In this document: positions 8,254-15,085 of the stretch, one piece after another
Position numbering within the stretch: the stretch's first letter is position 1
How the letters are laid out: every line of letters begins with the position of its first letter
Assembly (NCBI RefSeq): GCF_040222615.1
Contig: NZ_JAVKCQ010000040.1
Span: forward strand, 1-26,901
DNA length: 26,901 bases
Origin: Haliea sp040222615
GTDB taxonomy: Bacteria; Pseudomonadota; Gammaproteobacteria; Pseudomonadales; Halieaceae
Reading direction: 5' to 3'
Program-made: the position numbers and the translations under genes
Notes under the pieces: generated by a model
What the model was told of the DNA's origin: nothing
What the model saw: the letters and a program-made list of their open reading frames with translations, nothing else
Database searches by the model: none

Positions 8254-9474
8254 ATGAAACGCTTGGCTGAGCACTATTTTCTGGCTCGTCAGCCTATTCT
8301 TGACCGCGACCTGAAGCTGTTCGCCTACGAGCTGCTGTTTCGGGTTTCAGGTACGAACAGTGCGCCGCAGGATCTGGACTCAGTGTCAGCGACTGCGCAG
8401 GTTCTTACCAATGCGATGGAGATAGGCCTTGAACGACTGTCCCGCGGACACCTGACATTCATCAACCTGCCCCGGGAGTTTCTGCTGGACCCCACCTTGC
8501 TGCCGCTCGATCCGGTCAGGGTCATGCTGGAAATTCTGGAAGATGTCACTCCGGACGAGGAAGTGTTGGCCGGAGTCCGTGACCTGCGTGAAAACGGATT
8601 CAAGATCGCCCTTGATGACGTGGTGGATGCGGAGGTATATGAGGCACTGCTGCCGTTGGTAGATACGGTCAAGATCGACATCAAGGAGATGCCGGCGGAG
8701 AACTGGAGCGCGCAGATTGCCAGGGTGAAGGCGCATGGCTGTCGGGTGCTTGCGGAGAAAGTCGAGACCGAGGAAGAGTTCAACCAGCTGAAAGACCTGG
8801 GCGTGGACTACTTCCAGGGCTACTTTTTTGCCCGCCCCCGAATAGTGAGCGGCAAGCGTCTGCCAAGCAACAAGATTGCGCTGTTGAGCCTGCTGTCGAA
8901 GCTCAATGACCCGGATACCGATGTCGATGAACTGCATCTGCTGATCAGCCAGGACGTCGGGCTGAGTGTGCGCGCCCTCACCTACGTCAATTCCGCAGCC
9001 ACCGCGCTCAATCGCAAGATCGAATCGGTCAGGGAGGCGGTGATCTTCCTGGGCCGTGAACTGATTCGCAACTGGGTCGTGCTGTATATCATGAGCGGGA
9101 TCGCGGGCAAGGCCGACGAAATCGTGACCCTGGGCCTGATCCGCGGCCGCGTTTGCGAGCTCCTGGCGCAGCGCTGCAGGTTCGCAGGCCCGGACCAGTT
9201 TTTCACCGTAGGTCTGTTTTCGGTTCTGGACGCCCTGCTGGATGTCACCCTGGCTGATGCACTGCAACACCTGTCGCTGCCCCGGGATCTGCGAGAGGCC
9301 CTGATAAGGCACTCGGGCGATAAAGGGAATGCCTTGCAGTGTGCCCTGCGGCTTGAAGCGGGTGAGGCGGGCTCGGTTGTGTTTCGTGATATGGATGAGC
9401 GGGAGTTGGGGGAAATCTACATCGAGGCAGTGGAATGGGCGGATGTCGCTGCCCGGCAGGCGGGGCTGGACTGA
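8254..9474 (+). CDS. EAL-HDOD (YuxH-type) signal transduction protein
   Basis: A 406-residue cytoplasmic protein with two domains. Residues about 7-195 form an EAL-like domain starting with FLARQPILDRDLKLFAYELLFR, where ELLFR (26-30) takes the place of EAL-x-R, and ending with DYFQGYFFARP. LDDV replaces the usual DDFG. Residues about 200-390 form an HDOD domain (LLSLLSKLNDPD, QDVGLSVRALTYVNSAA, AVIFLGRELIRNWV). In this family the EAL part is usually catalytically altered and may bind rather than hydrolyse cyclic-di-GMP, while HDOD acts as a protein-interaction module in signalling or motility control. The start follows an AAGG just upstream. The gene diverges from the M16 gene across a 167-base gap in which no confident promoter pair was found. 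Confidence 0.92.
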   Translation: MKRLAEHYFLARQPILDRDLKLFAYELLFRVSGTNSAPQDLDSVSATAQVLTNAMEIGLERLSRGHLTFINLPREFLLDPTLLPLDPVRVMLEILEDVTPDEEVLAGVRDLRENGFKIALDDVVDAEVYEALLPLVDTVKIDIKEMPAENWSAQIARVKAHGCRVLAEKVETEEEFNQLKDLGVDYFQGYFFARPRIVSGKRLPSNKIALLSLLSKLNDPDTDVDELHLLISQDVGLSVRALTYVNSAATALNRKIESVREAVIFLGRELIRNWVVLYIMSGIAGKADEIVTLGLIRGRVCELLAQRCRFAGPDQFFTVGLFSVLDALLDVTLADALQHLSLPRDLREALIRHSGDKGNALQCALRLEAGEAGSVVFRDMDERELGEIYIEAVEWADVAARQAGLD

Positions 9475-9520
9475 GCCGGAGAGCGCTATTGCTGGCCGTG
9501 GCCATGAGGTAAGTTTGAGC

Positions 9521-9552
9521 ACCTGTACCTGTACCTGTACCTGTACCTGTAC
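9521..9552. repeat. Tandem hexamer repeat (ACCTGT)5 upstream of yefM-yoeB
   Basis: Five perfect ACCTGT units followed by AC; read in register, this is five consecutive CTGTAC units at 9523-9552. Each unit carries a TGTAC half-site. The array begins 46 bases after the EAL-HDOD stop and lies about 210 bases upstream of yefM. A perfect hexamer run can vary in copy number by slipped-strand mispairing. It is non-coding on both strands as far as can be judged. Confidence 0.9.
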
Positions 9553-9578
9553 TCGAGCGACCCGGTTTCCCTCGCAAC

Positions 9579-9598
9579 TTGTACGACTGGTCGTACAA
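9579..9598. promoter_or_regulatory. Palindrome with TGTAC cores, candidate YefM-YoeB binding site
   Basis: TTGTACGAC (9579-9587) and GTCGTACAA (9590-9598) form a perfect 9-bp inverted repeat with a 2-nt centre. The E. coli YefM-YoeB complex binds palindromes with a TGTACA core (established knowledge). Here each arm carries TGTAC or GTACA. It is about 165 bases upstream of yefM, so it is either an upstream operator or the site of another dimeric regulator. Confidence 0.5.
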
Positions 9599-9648
9599 AC
9601 ATTCGAATTGCTTAACTTAAATAATAAAACCAGTTAGTTACAGTCTAT

Positions 9649-9678
9649 ATATCGAGTCATATCGAGTTATATCGAGAA
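9649..9678. repeat. Three 10-bp tandem repeats (ATATCGAG core)
   Basis: ATATCGAG occurs at 9649-9656, 9659-9666 and 9669-9676 with an exact 10-bp period, so the copies face nearly the same side of the helix. The sequence around it is AT-rich compared with the neighbouring genes. This layout fits cooperative protein binding upstream of the toxin-antitoxin promoter, but no known motif was recognised. Confidence 0.75.
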
Positions 9679-9715
9679 AGATATGGGCGGTACTGTTGGC
9701 CTGGATTGGCACTGG

Positions 9716-9751
9716 CGTACAATGTCAAGATCAGGTACTTATTATTGTACG
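9716..9751 (+). promoter_or_regulatory. Candidate yefM-yoeB promoter/operator
   Basis: CGTACAAT (9716-9723) and ATTGTACG (9744-9751) are perfect 8-bp inverted arms separated by 20 bases. TATTAT (9740-9745), a good -10 match, overlaps the right arm. No convincing -35 is present. Both arms contain the TGTAC/GTACA core, so occupancy by the antitoxin-toxin complex would block the -10. This is the expected arrangement for autoregulation of a yefM-yoeB operon. The antitoxin start is 12 bases downstream. Confidence 0.5.
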
Positions 9752-9763
9752 TGCAGGTGCCCG

Positions 9764-10018
9764 ATGGATGTGATGAGTTATTCCGCTTTTCGTCGCCAGC
9801 TGGCGTCCACGCTGGACCGGGTCAACGATGACCGCAAGCCGGTTCTCATTACCCGGCAAACGGGGCGTCCGGCAGTGCTGGTGAGCCTGCAGGATTACCA
9901 GGCCTGGGAAGAGCTGGCACATCTCACGCGCAGTCCGGCCAATGCCGCCAGCCTCAACCAGGGTATCGCCGAGGTGGTAACCGGGGAGGAGGTCCAGGGC
10001 GACCTGTTCGAGCTGTGA
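9764..10018 (+). CDS. yefM: YefM/Phd-family antitoxin
   Basis: The 84-residue product starts MDVMSYSAFRRQL and continues through PVLITRQTGRPAVLVSLQDYQAWEE to the LTRSPANAASL segment. This matches E. coli YefM nearly end to end: an N-terminal DNA-binding and dimerising fold, then a flexible C-terminal tail that covers the toxin. The frame is open from 9683, but ATG 9764 has AGGTG four bases upstream and gives the family N-terminus; ATG 9773 is a possible alternative. YefM neutralises YoeB and represses the operon with it. The gene overlaps the toxin by four bases (GTGA), the usual way of coupling antitoxin and toxin synthesis. Confidence 0.93.
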   Translation: MDVMSYSAFRRQLASTLDRVNDDRKPVLITRQTGRPAVLVSLQDYQAWEELAHLTRSPANAASLNQGIAEVVTGEEVQGDLFEL

Positions 10019-10326
10019 AACTGTACTGGTCCCACGGTGCCTGGGCGGATTACCAGTACTGGGCCCGGCACGATCCGCTTATCCATGCCCGTATCAACGA
10101 GCTGGTCACGGCCATCCAGCGGCAGCCCGAGAGTGGCCCTGGGGCGCCGATAGCGCTGCGGGCTGCGTGGACGGGTTTCTGGTCGCGCCGTATCGACGCC
10201 AGGCACCGGCTGGTGTACAGGGTCCAGGGCAAGCGCCTGAGCATTGCCCAGTGCCGCTATCACGATGGTCACTTCCTGTCGCGGGAACTGGCCTCGGAGG
10301 CACTGTTCAATCCCAGAAGGCCGTAG
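10015..10326 (+). CDS. yoeB: YoeB/Txe-family mRNA interferase toxin with altered catalytic positions
   Basis: This 103-residue protein aligns without gaps to E. coli YoeB over residues 1-84: MKLYWS start, INELVTAIQR, then GFWSRRI and HRLVYRV, and CRYH at 80-83. YoeB binds the ribosomal A site and cleaves mRNA. Of the four residues implicated in E. coli YoeB catalysis, Arg65 and His83 are kept. Glu46 is Ile here and Tyr84 is Asp. The protein also runs about 19 residues past the usual end. The GTG start overlaps the yefM stop by four bases. The frame is intact and the operon layout normal, so this is either a diverged active toxin, one with weakened RNase activity, or a product kept mainly for repression with YefM. 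Confidence 0.9.
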   Translation: MKLYWSHGAWADYQYWARHDPLIHARINELVTAIQRQPESGPGAPIALRAAWTGFWSRRIDARHRLVYRVQGKRLSIAQCRYHDGHFLSRELASEALFNPRRP

Positions 10327-10532
10327 TTCCCTGCCCGAGTGCGTACCCCCGCAAGCCTATGAATAGTTGAACTGGCGCGCATCCAGTACCGCTGCTGGCT
10401 GGATTGGCGTAGTGCCGGGACCGGCTGCTGGTTAGTATTTCTCCCCGTTGCCATCGACTGCAGTGCCCGCGGACGACCGCGGGATGACGGGGCTTTGGAC
10501 TCCACCACGGCCTACAGGGAGCGCGCCACCCC
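10327..10532. other. Non-coding gap with one strong hairpin (10466-10483)
   Basis: Between yoeB and the next SDR gene the only clear structure is CCCGCGG (10466-10472), loop ACGA, CCGCGGG (10477-10483). This is a perfect 7-bp GC stem with no T-tract after it on either strand. It could slow transcription from the toxin operon or be a protein site. A GGGAG 11 bases before the next ATG is that gene's ribosome site. Nothing else was recognised here. Confidence 0.5.
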
Positions 10533-11369
10533 ATGAACGAAACAGTGCCAAGCGAGTTGTCCAGCGCCGAATTCGGCTTCCGCTACGGGCCGACCGCGCT
10601 GGTTACCGGCGCCTCGTCGGGAATCGGCCATGCCTTTGCCACTGAGCTTGCCGGGCGTGGTCTTGACCTGCTGCTGGTGGCGCGCCGGTCCGACCGCCTG
10701 CGCGCTCTCGCCGCGGAGCTGGAACAGGCCCACGGTGTCGCGGTCCAGGTCTGCGCCGCCGATCTCGCTGCTCCCGGTGCCGTGGACCAGGTCATCGACG
10801 CCGCTGCGGGGCGGGATATCGGGCTGCTGGTCAGCAACGCCGGGTTCGGCCTCAAGGGCGCACACCAGGACAATGACCCGGCGCGGATGACCGCCATGTT
10901 GCAGGTAAACTGTGCCGCACCGCTGCAGCTGACTCACCGTTTGCTGCCAGGGCTGCTGCGGCGCGGGCGCGGCGGCATTGTCATTACCAGTTCGGTCGAG
11001 GGCCTGATGGGTGTTCCGTACTCCGCGGCCTACGCCGCCAGCAAGGCGTTTACCAACAGCCTGGGCGAGTCCCTGTGGGGGGAAGTCTCGCCCCGGGGCG
11101 TTGATGTGCTGGCCCTCTGTCCCGGTAGCACCGCTACCGAGGCCCACGCCCTGCAAGGGATTGACAGCGCCACCCTGGAGGGAGTGATGTCGCCTCAGGC
11201 CGTGGTCCTGGAGGCGCTGGCCAACCTGGGGAACGGGCCGGTATATGTTGCCGGTGAGCAGAATCAGGCCATGTTCACCGCGCTCACGGGCATGCCGCGC
11301 CGGGAGGCGCTGCTGCAGATGGCGGCCAACATCCGCGCCGCGCTGCTGCCGTCAGGAACCCGTCCGTGA
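10533..11369 (+). CDS. Classical SDR-family oxidoreductase
   Basis: The 278-residue protein has the cofactor motif TGASSGIG (residues 25-32), the structural NAG in LLVSNAGFGLKG, a serine in VITSSVEGL and the catalytic pair Tyr167/Lys171 in AAYAASKAF. Arg-rich VARRSDRLR after the second beta-strand suggests a preference for NADP(H). The start ATG has GGGAG upstream. SDRs interconvert alcohols and ketones. This variant, with VPYSAAYAASKAFTN and a C-terminal helical region, resembles the DltE/ketoreductase-like group, for which no substrate can be read from sequence. The GTGA overlap with the downstream SnoaL-like gene shows translational coupling, so the pair probably works on one substrate. 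A hydroxysteroid or other hydrophobic alcohol is possible given the surroundings. Confidence 0.9.
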   Translation: MNETVPSELSSAEFGFRYGPTALVTGASSGIGHAFATELAGRGLDLLLVARRSDRLRALAAELEQAHGVAVQVCAADLAAPGAVDQVIDAAAGRDIGLLVSNAGFGLKGAHQDNDPARMTAMLQVNCAAPLQLTHRLLPGLLRRGRGGIVITSSVEGLMGVPYSAAYAASKAFTNSLGESLWGEVSPRGVDVLALCPGSTATEAHALQGIDSATLEGVMSPQAVVLEALANLGNGPVYVAGEQNQAMFTALTGMPRREALLQMAANIRAALLPSGTRP

Positions 11370-11827
11370 GCGGCCCGGGCCTGGACACGCTGCTCGCGGA
11401 GCGCGCTGTCTATCGCCAGCTGGTGCAGGTAGCCCGCGGCATGGATGCCCGCGACTGGGACGGGCTGCTGGCGCTGATGACTGCCGATGTCACCGCCGAT
11501 CTCGGCACTGGCAGCCTGTCGGGAGGGGCTGAAATCATCGCCCTGCTGCGCTCGTTCCTGGATGCCTGCGGTCCTACCCAGCACCTGCTGGGCAACGTGC
11601 TGATTGACGTCGATGGGGATACCGCGCGCAGCCGGGCTTACGTCAGCGACATGCACCTGGGTGCAGGCGCCCGCGAGGGCCTGACTTTCTGCACCCTGGG
11701 CGACTACCACGACCAATGGCGCCGGGAAGACGGGGAGTGGAAGCTCTGCCACCGCAGCAAGCTGAACCGGGGCCATATCGGCTCGTTCGCCGTGCTCGGC
11801 CCGGGTCCCGACCACTGGCGGGCCTGA
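11366..11827 (+). CDS. SnoaL-like (NTF2-fold) protein
   Basis: The protein has 153 residues. An N-terminal helix pair (LLAERAVYRQLVQVARGMDARDWDGLLALMTADV) leads into the cone-shaped beta-sheet of the SnoaL/NTF2 fold, with HLLGNVLIDVDGDTARSRAYV and the strand WRREDGEWKLCHRSKLNRGH. This order is typical of SnoaL_4-type proteins, a group containing isomerases, dehydratases and small hydrolases as well as ligand-binding proteins. The GTG start overlaps the SDR stop by four bases and is probably translated by coupling. It could rearrange the SDR product, like ketosteroid isomerase, which shares this fold; that is inference. It converges on the PQQ dehydrogenase gene 28 bases away. Confidence 0.85.
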   Translation: MSGPGLDTLLAERAVYRQLVQVARGMDARDWDGLLALMTADVTADLGTGSLSGGAEIIALLRSFLDACGPTQHLLGNVLIDVDGDTARSRAYVSDMHLGAGAREGLTFCTLGDYHDQWRREDGEWKLCHRSKLNRGHIGSFAVLGPGPDHWRA

Positions 11828-11855
11828 TGCTGGCGGCTGCCGGGGCCCCGCAGGC

Positions 11856-14009
11856 TCAGGTCGCGGGACGCTCGGGCAGCGCGAAGGCGAGATACCGGTC
11901 CCCGGTGGGGGTGCCCAGCTTGCCGCCGCTGGCGGTGATGGCAATGTACTGGCGGCCGTCGATGGCATAGGTTGCCGGGGTGGCGTAACCACCTGCGGGC
12001 AGCTGGTATTCCCACAGCAGGCTGCCATCGGCCTTGTCAAAGATCCGCAGTTTTTCATCGGAGCTGGCGGCGATGATCAGCAGCCCCCCCGCAGTGACGA
12101 CCGGGCCGCCGAAATTGCGGGTGCCGGTAGGCGGGATTCCGCGCGCGGTCAGGGCCGCGTACTCCCCCAGCGGCACCTGCCAGCGGATCTTGCCCGAGAC
12201 AAAATCAATGGCGGTGAGCGTCCCCCACGGCGGCTTGATGGCGGGGTAGTACTCGGCGTCAACGAAGTCCCGATAGCCCGCAAACACGTGCACGGTTTCG
12301 GTGGTGGTAGCGCCGTCACCGCTGTCCTGCCCCGCGCCCAGTTCGCCCGCACTGTAGGCGAACAGGTAATCCACGACCGCTTCCCGTTCGTGGTGTGACA
12401 GGTGGCTGAAGGGCATCATCCTGCCCTTGCCGGTAGTGGTGATGGCAAAGGCCTCGCGTTTGCTGAGGCGCTGCTCCACCCCGGTGAGCGGCGGCGCGTA
12501 CGGGTAGAAGCCCTCCAGATTCACGCCGTGGCAGCCGCTGCACTGCTGCCGGAAGACGAATTCGCCGACTCCCATGGTGGAGCCCCGGGCAACTTCCACT
12601 GCTTCCATGCGCAGGATGTTGGGGGCGTTGGTGGCGTTGATATAGTACAGGTTGCTGGCCGGATCGAAGGCACCGCCGCCCCAGTTGGCGCCGCCGTAGA
12701 AACCCGGCAGCAGGATGCTGTTTCTCAGGCCGGCGGGGCGCAGCCAGGCCAGTTCATGCGCTTCGTCCCAGACCCGGTGCGCGGCCGCGTTGGCTTCCGC
12801 GGAAAGGTCGGTCAGGTCATCCGCTGTCATGTGCTGGCGGGCGAAAGGTTCGGGCAGCGTCACGCGCGGCTGGGTCGGATAGCTGTAGACCCCGTCAATA
12901 TCCGAGCGCGGTACCGCCACTTCCTCGATCGGGAATGCCGGCTCGCCGCTGTCGCGGTCCAGCAGGTAGACCACGCCCTCCTTGGAGGCCTGGGCTACCA
13001 GGTCGCGGGACTGCTCGCCTGCGGTGACGGTGACCAGCGTCGGCGCCGAGCTGAGGTCGCGGTCCCAGAGATCGTGATGCACACTCTGGAAATGCCAGCG
13101 GCGCTCCCCGGTGCGGGCGTCCAGGGCCAGCAGGGTGTTGCCAAACAGGTTGGCGCCGGGACGGCCGGAGCCGTCAAAATCCGGTGCCGGCGAACCTGTA
13201 GGCACGAACACCAGCCCCCGGCGCTCGTCCACGCTCATACCGGCCCAGGCGTTGGCGCCGCCGGCGCTGTCGCGGGCGCCCTCGGGCCAGGTGTCGGCGC
13301 CGAACTGGCCGGGTTTGGGGATGGTGTGGAAGGTCCATGCCAGCTTGCCGCTGCGTACGTCATAGGCGCGGATGTCACCGGGGGCGGAACCTGCGGTTTC
13401 GGTGACCGCCGAGCCCATGATGATCAGGTTGTCGAAAATGACACCCGGTGAGGGGGCGTTGATACTCACCAGTTCCGGATTGCGCCCCAGGCCCTCGCGC
13501 AGGTCGACGCGGCCGTCCCGGCCAAAGCTGCGGATCAGCTTGCCGCTGGCGGCGTCTAGGGCCATCAGGAAGTGGCCGGTGCTGAACAGGATGCGGGCGC
13601 CATTGCCGTCGCGCCAGTAGCTGACGCCGCGCATGTTGGACATGCCAACGTGCTCCTGCGGCGGGCTGAAGGCCCACAGTTCCCGGCCGCTGGCGGCGTC
13701 CACCGCGAACACGTTATGTAATGGGTTGCGGCCGTAGAGCACGCCATCCACCACGATCGGGTTGACCTGCAGTTCCGAGCTGGGGGGCAGGGGTTCGCCG
13801 CCGGCGCTGGCGTACTGCCACGCCAGTTCCAGTTCCGCGACATTTCCGCGATGGATCTGGTCCAGAGCCGAGTAGTGGCTGTTGCCCTGGTCGCCGCCGT
13901 AGGTCCGCCAGCCGCGATAATCCTGTGCTGCAGCAGGCGCCCCGGCCAGCGCCGCGAGGGACAGCAGCAGGGCAGCGGGGGCGCGGAAGCCCGGCAGGCT
14001 TGCCCTCAT
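11856..14009 (-). CDS. Exported PQQ-dependent dehydrogenase with internal cytochrome c domain
   Basis: A 717-residue quinohemoprotein. A signal peptide (LLLSLAALAGAPAAA, cleavage near residue 28) sends it to the periplasm. The beta-propeller starts with YRGWRTYGGDQGNSHYSALDQI, and W-motif repeats such as AVDAASGRELWAF and ALDARTGERRWHF mark the blades. The haem-binding motif CSGCH is at 490-494, with candidate axial methionines at 531-532 in GRMMPF. After it the propeller resumes (LTAIDFVSGKIRWQVPL, IFDKADGSLLWEYQLP), so the cytochrome domain is inserted before the last blades rather than placed at the end. The enzyme should oxidise an alcohol or aldose with PQQ and hand electrons to the inserted haem. 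No PQQ synthesis genes are in the window. Its start overlaps the thioesterase stop by four bases. The substrate is unknown; the family includes glucose- and alcohol-oxidising members. Confidence 0.9.
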   Translation of the reverse strand: MRASLPGFRAPAALLLSLAALAGAPAAAQDYRGWRTYGGDQGNSHYSALDQIHRGNVAELELAWQYASAGGEPLPPSSELQVNPIVVDGVLYGRNPLHNVFAVDAASGRELWAFSPPQEHVGMSNMRGVSYWRDGNGARILFSTGHFLMALDAASGKLIRSFGRDGRVDLREGLGRNPELVSINAPSPGVIFDNLIIMGSAVTETAGSAPGDIRAYDVRSGKLAWTFHTIPKPGQFGADTWPEGARDSAGGANAWAGMSVDERRGLVFVPTGSPAPDFDGSGRPGANLFGNTLLALDARTGERRWHFQSVHHDLWDRDLSSAPTLVTVTAGEQSRDLVAQASKEGVVYLLDRDSGEPAFPIEEVAVPRSDIDGVYSYPTQPRVTLPEPFARQHMTADDLTDLSAEANAAAHRVWDEAHELAWLRPAGLRNSILLPGFYGGANWGGGAFDPASNLYYINATNAPNILRMEAVEVARGSTMGVGEFVFRQQCSGCHGVNLEGFYPYAPPLTGVEQRLSKREAFAITTTGKGRMMPFSHLSHHEREAVVDYLFAYSAGELGAGQDSGDGATTTETVHVFAGYRDFVDAEYYPAIKPPWGTLTAIDFVSGKIRWQVPLGEYAALTARGIPPTGTRNFGGPVVTAGGLLIIAASSDEKLRIFDKADGSLLWEYQLPAGGYATPATYAIDGRQYIAITASGGKLGTPTGDRYLAFALPERPAT

Positions 14010-14422
14010 TTGCGGCGCACGAGTTTGGCGGTAGAGGATGCCGTTGCCGCGACCACGCCCTCGGCGTTGATCAGTGTGCCCTCGATGAAGGCAATGCTGC
14101 GACCGCTCTTGATGACCTTGCCGTGTGCAGTGATGCGACCGGCAAGCGTGGGCTCAAGAAAGCTGACCTTGAGTTCCAGTGTTGGCAGGGCCACCACATC
14201 GGTTGCCTGCATGAACACGGCGTGGGACATGGCGGCGTCCAGCATTGCAGTGACATTCCCGCCCTGCACGACGTTCACCGAGTGGCAGAACTGTTCACTG
14301 ATATCGAACTCCAGCTCCGCGGTGCCGGCCTCGCTGTCGAAATCCAGCAGGCGGGTGTTGAGAATCTGCAGGCAGGGCGGCAGGTGTTTATTGGCCCTGG
14401 CGATGCGTTCTTGCTTGGTCAC
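14006..14422 (-). CDS. PaaI-family hotdog-fold thioesterase
   Basis: The 138-residue protein carries the hotdog core: HSVNVVQGGNVTAMLDAAMSHAV, then LPTLELKVSFLEPTLAGRITAHGKVIKSGRSIAFIEGTLINAEGVVAA. The VVQGG-x-x-x-x-x-LD segment is the active-site region of the PaaI/4HBT group, with Asn and Asp positions in the usual range. Such enzymes hydrolyse aryl- or acyl-CoA thioesters and often rescue CoA in catabolic pathways. The start is GTG 14422 with an AGGGA ribosome site 6 bases upstream. It overlaps the PQQ dehydrogenase start by four bases and follows the SnoaL-like gene by 38 bases, in one - strand operon. The substrate is unknown. Confidence 0.9.
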   Translation of the reverse strand: MTKQERIARANKHLPPCLQILNTRLLDFDSEAGTAELEFDISEQFCHSVNVVQGGNVTAMLDAAMSHAVFMQATDVVALPTLELKVSFLEPTLAGRITAHGKVIKSGRSIAFIEGTLINAEGVVAATASSTAKLVRRK

Positions 14423-14460
14423 GGTTGTCCCTTGTCAGTGGGGCCGCACGGGGCAGTGAA

Positions 14461-15006
14461 TCAGCGCTTGCCCCACTGCAGCAGATTGAAAATGGAGTAG
14501 GACGGGTCCGACGGGCCGGGCTTGCCGATATGGGCGCCCTTGATAATCGGGTTGTCCAGGTTGACGATGGACGGCTGGTGCAGGTTGGCCCAGTCCGCGT
14601 CCACCGCGCGGTAGGTGAATTTCCAGACACCGTTGCGTTTCTCGTAGCGGTCAAAATAGCGGCCGCCGATCAGCAGGTCAAATGGCCCCTCGTCGGTACG
14701 GATCTTGTGGAAGGCAATGATGTAGACCTCGCCCTCGGCGCGGTCGCCGTCCAGCTTGATATTCACCGTGGTGACGTTGTGGTGCAGGATCTCCATATTG
14801 GCCTGGATATCCGGCAGGGTGTCGATGAATTCCATCGCCAGACCCTTGAAGAACGAGCCGTGGTCGTCGATGGCATCTTCGTGGTAGAGCGAGCGGAATT
14901 TCTCGTTGTCGTGGCGGTCGGCGGCGTTGCAGTAGGCGTTGATCAGCTCCATGATCGCCTGCTTGTCGAGCAGGGCCTGCAGCTGTTGTTCGAGGTTCTG
15001 GTCCAT
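14461..15006 (-). CDS. SnoaL-like (NTF2-fold) protein
   Basis: The product has 181 residues from ATG 15006, which has GGAG about 9 bases upstream. TTG 15051 would also be in frame, but it lies inside the terminator hairpin of the upstream receptor gene, so it was rejected. LLDKQAIMELINAYCNAADRHDNEKFRSLYHEDAIDDHGSF is the typical start of SnoaL_4 proteins. The strands EVYIIAFHKIR, GGRYFDRYEKRNGVWKFTYRAVDADW complete the barrel. His and Asp residues line up along the likely pocket. Proteins of this group often sit in steroid, terpenoid and aromatic catabolic clusters as isomerases or dehydratases, but many have no assigned reaction. It is first in the operon with the thioesterase and PQQ dehydrogenase. 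Confidence 0.85.
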   Translation of the reverse strand: MDQNLEQQLQALLDKQAIMELINAYCNAADRHDNEKFRSLYHEDAIDDHGSFFKGLAMEFIDTLPDIQANMEILHHNVTTVNIKLDGDRAEGEVYIIAFHKIRTDEGPFDLLIGGRYFDRYEKRNGVWKFTYRAVDADWANLHQPSIVNLDNPIIKGAHIGKPGPSDPSYSIFNLLQWGKR

Positions 15007-15047
15007 GGGCGTGGTCTCCGGCGGCATGAGAGTGGAACCCGGTTGCA

Positions 15048-15073
15048 ACAATGGCGCCCGCAGGCGCCATTGT
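15048..15073 (-). terminator. Intrinsic-type terminator after the TonB-dependent receptor gene
   Basis: A perfect 11-bp stem, ACAATGGCGCC with GGCGCCATTGT, encloses a 4-nt loop (15059-15062). On the - strand the loop reads TGCG, a UNCG-type tetraloop. It begins 12 bases after the receptor stop and the 3' arm ends in TTGT followed by TGC, so the U-tract is short. It separates the receptor from the SnoaL-thioesterase-PQQ genes and may be only a partial terminator. Confidence 0.7.
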
Positions 15074-15085
15074 CAGACCGGGTGA

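Noticed and set aside
9521..9552. Hexamer array as a CRISPR or other array
   Set aside because: Units are 6 bases with no spacers; it is a simple tandem repeat.
9579..9598. Palindrome as a LuxR-type lux box
   Set aside because: Its size fits, but no luxR or luxI gene is nearby and the ends are TTG/CAA rather than CTG/CAG. The TGTAC core and the adjacent yefM-yoeB operon explain it better.
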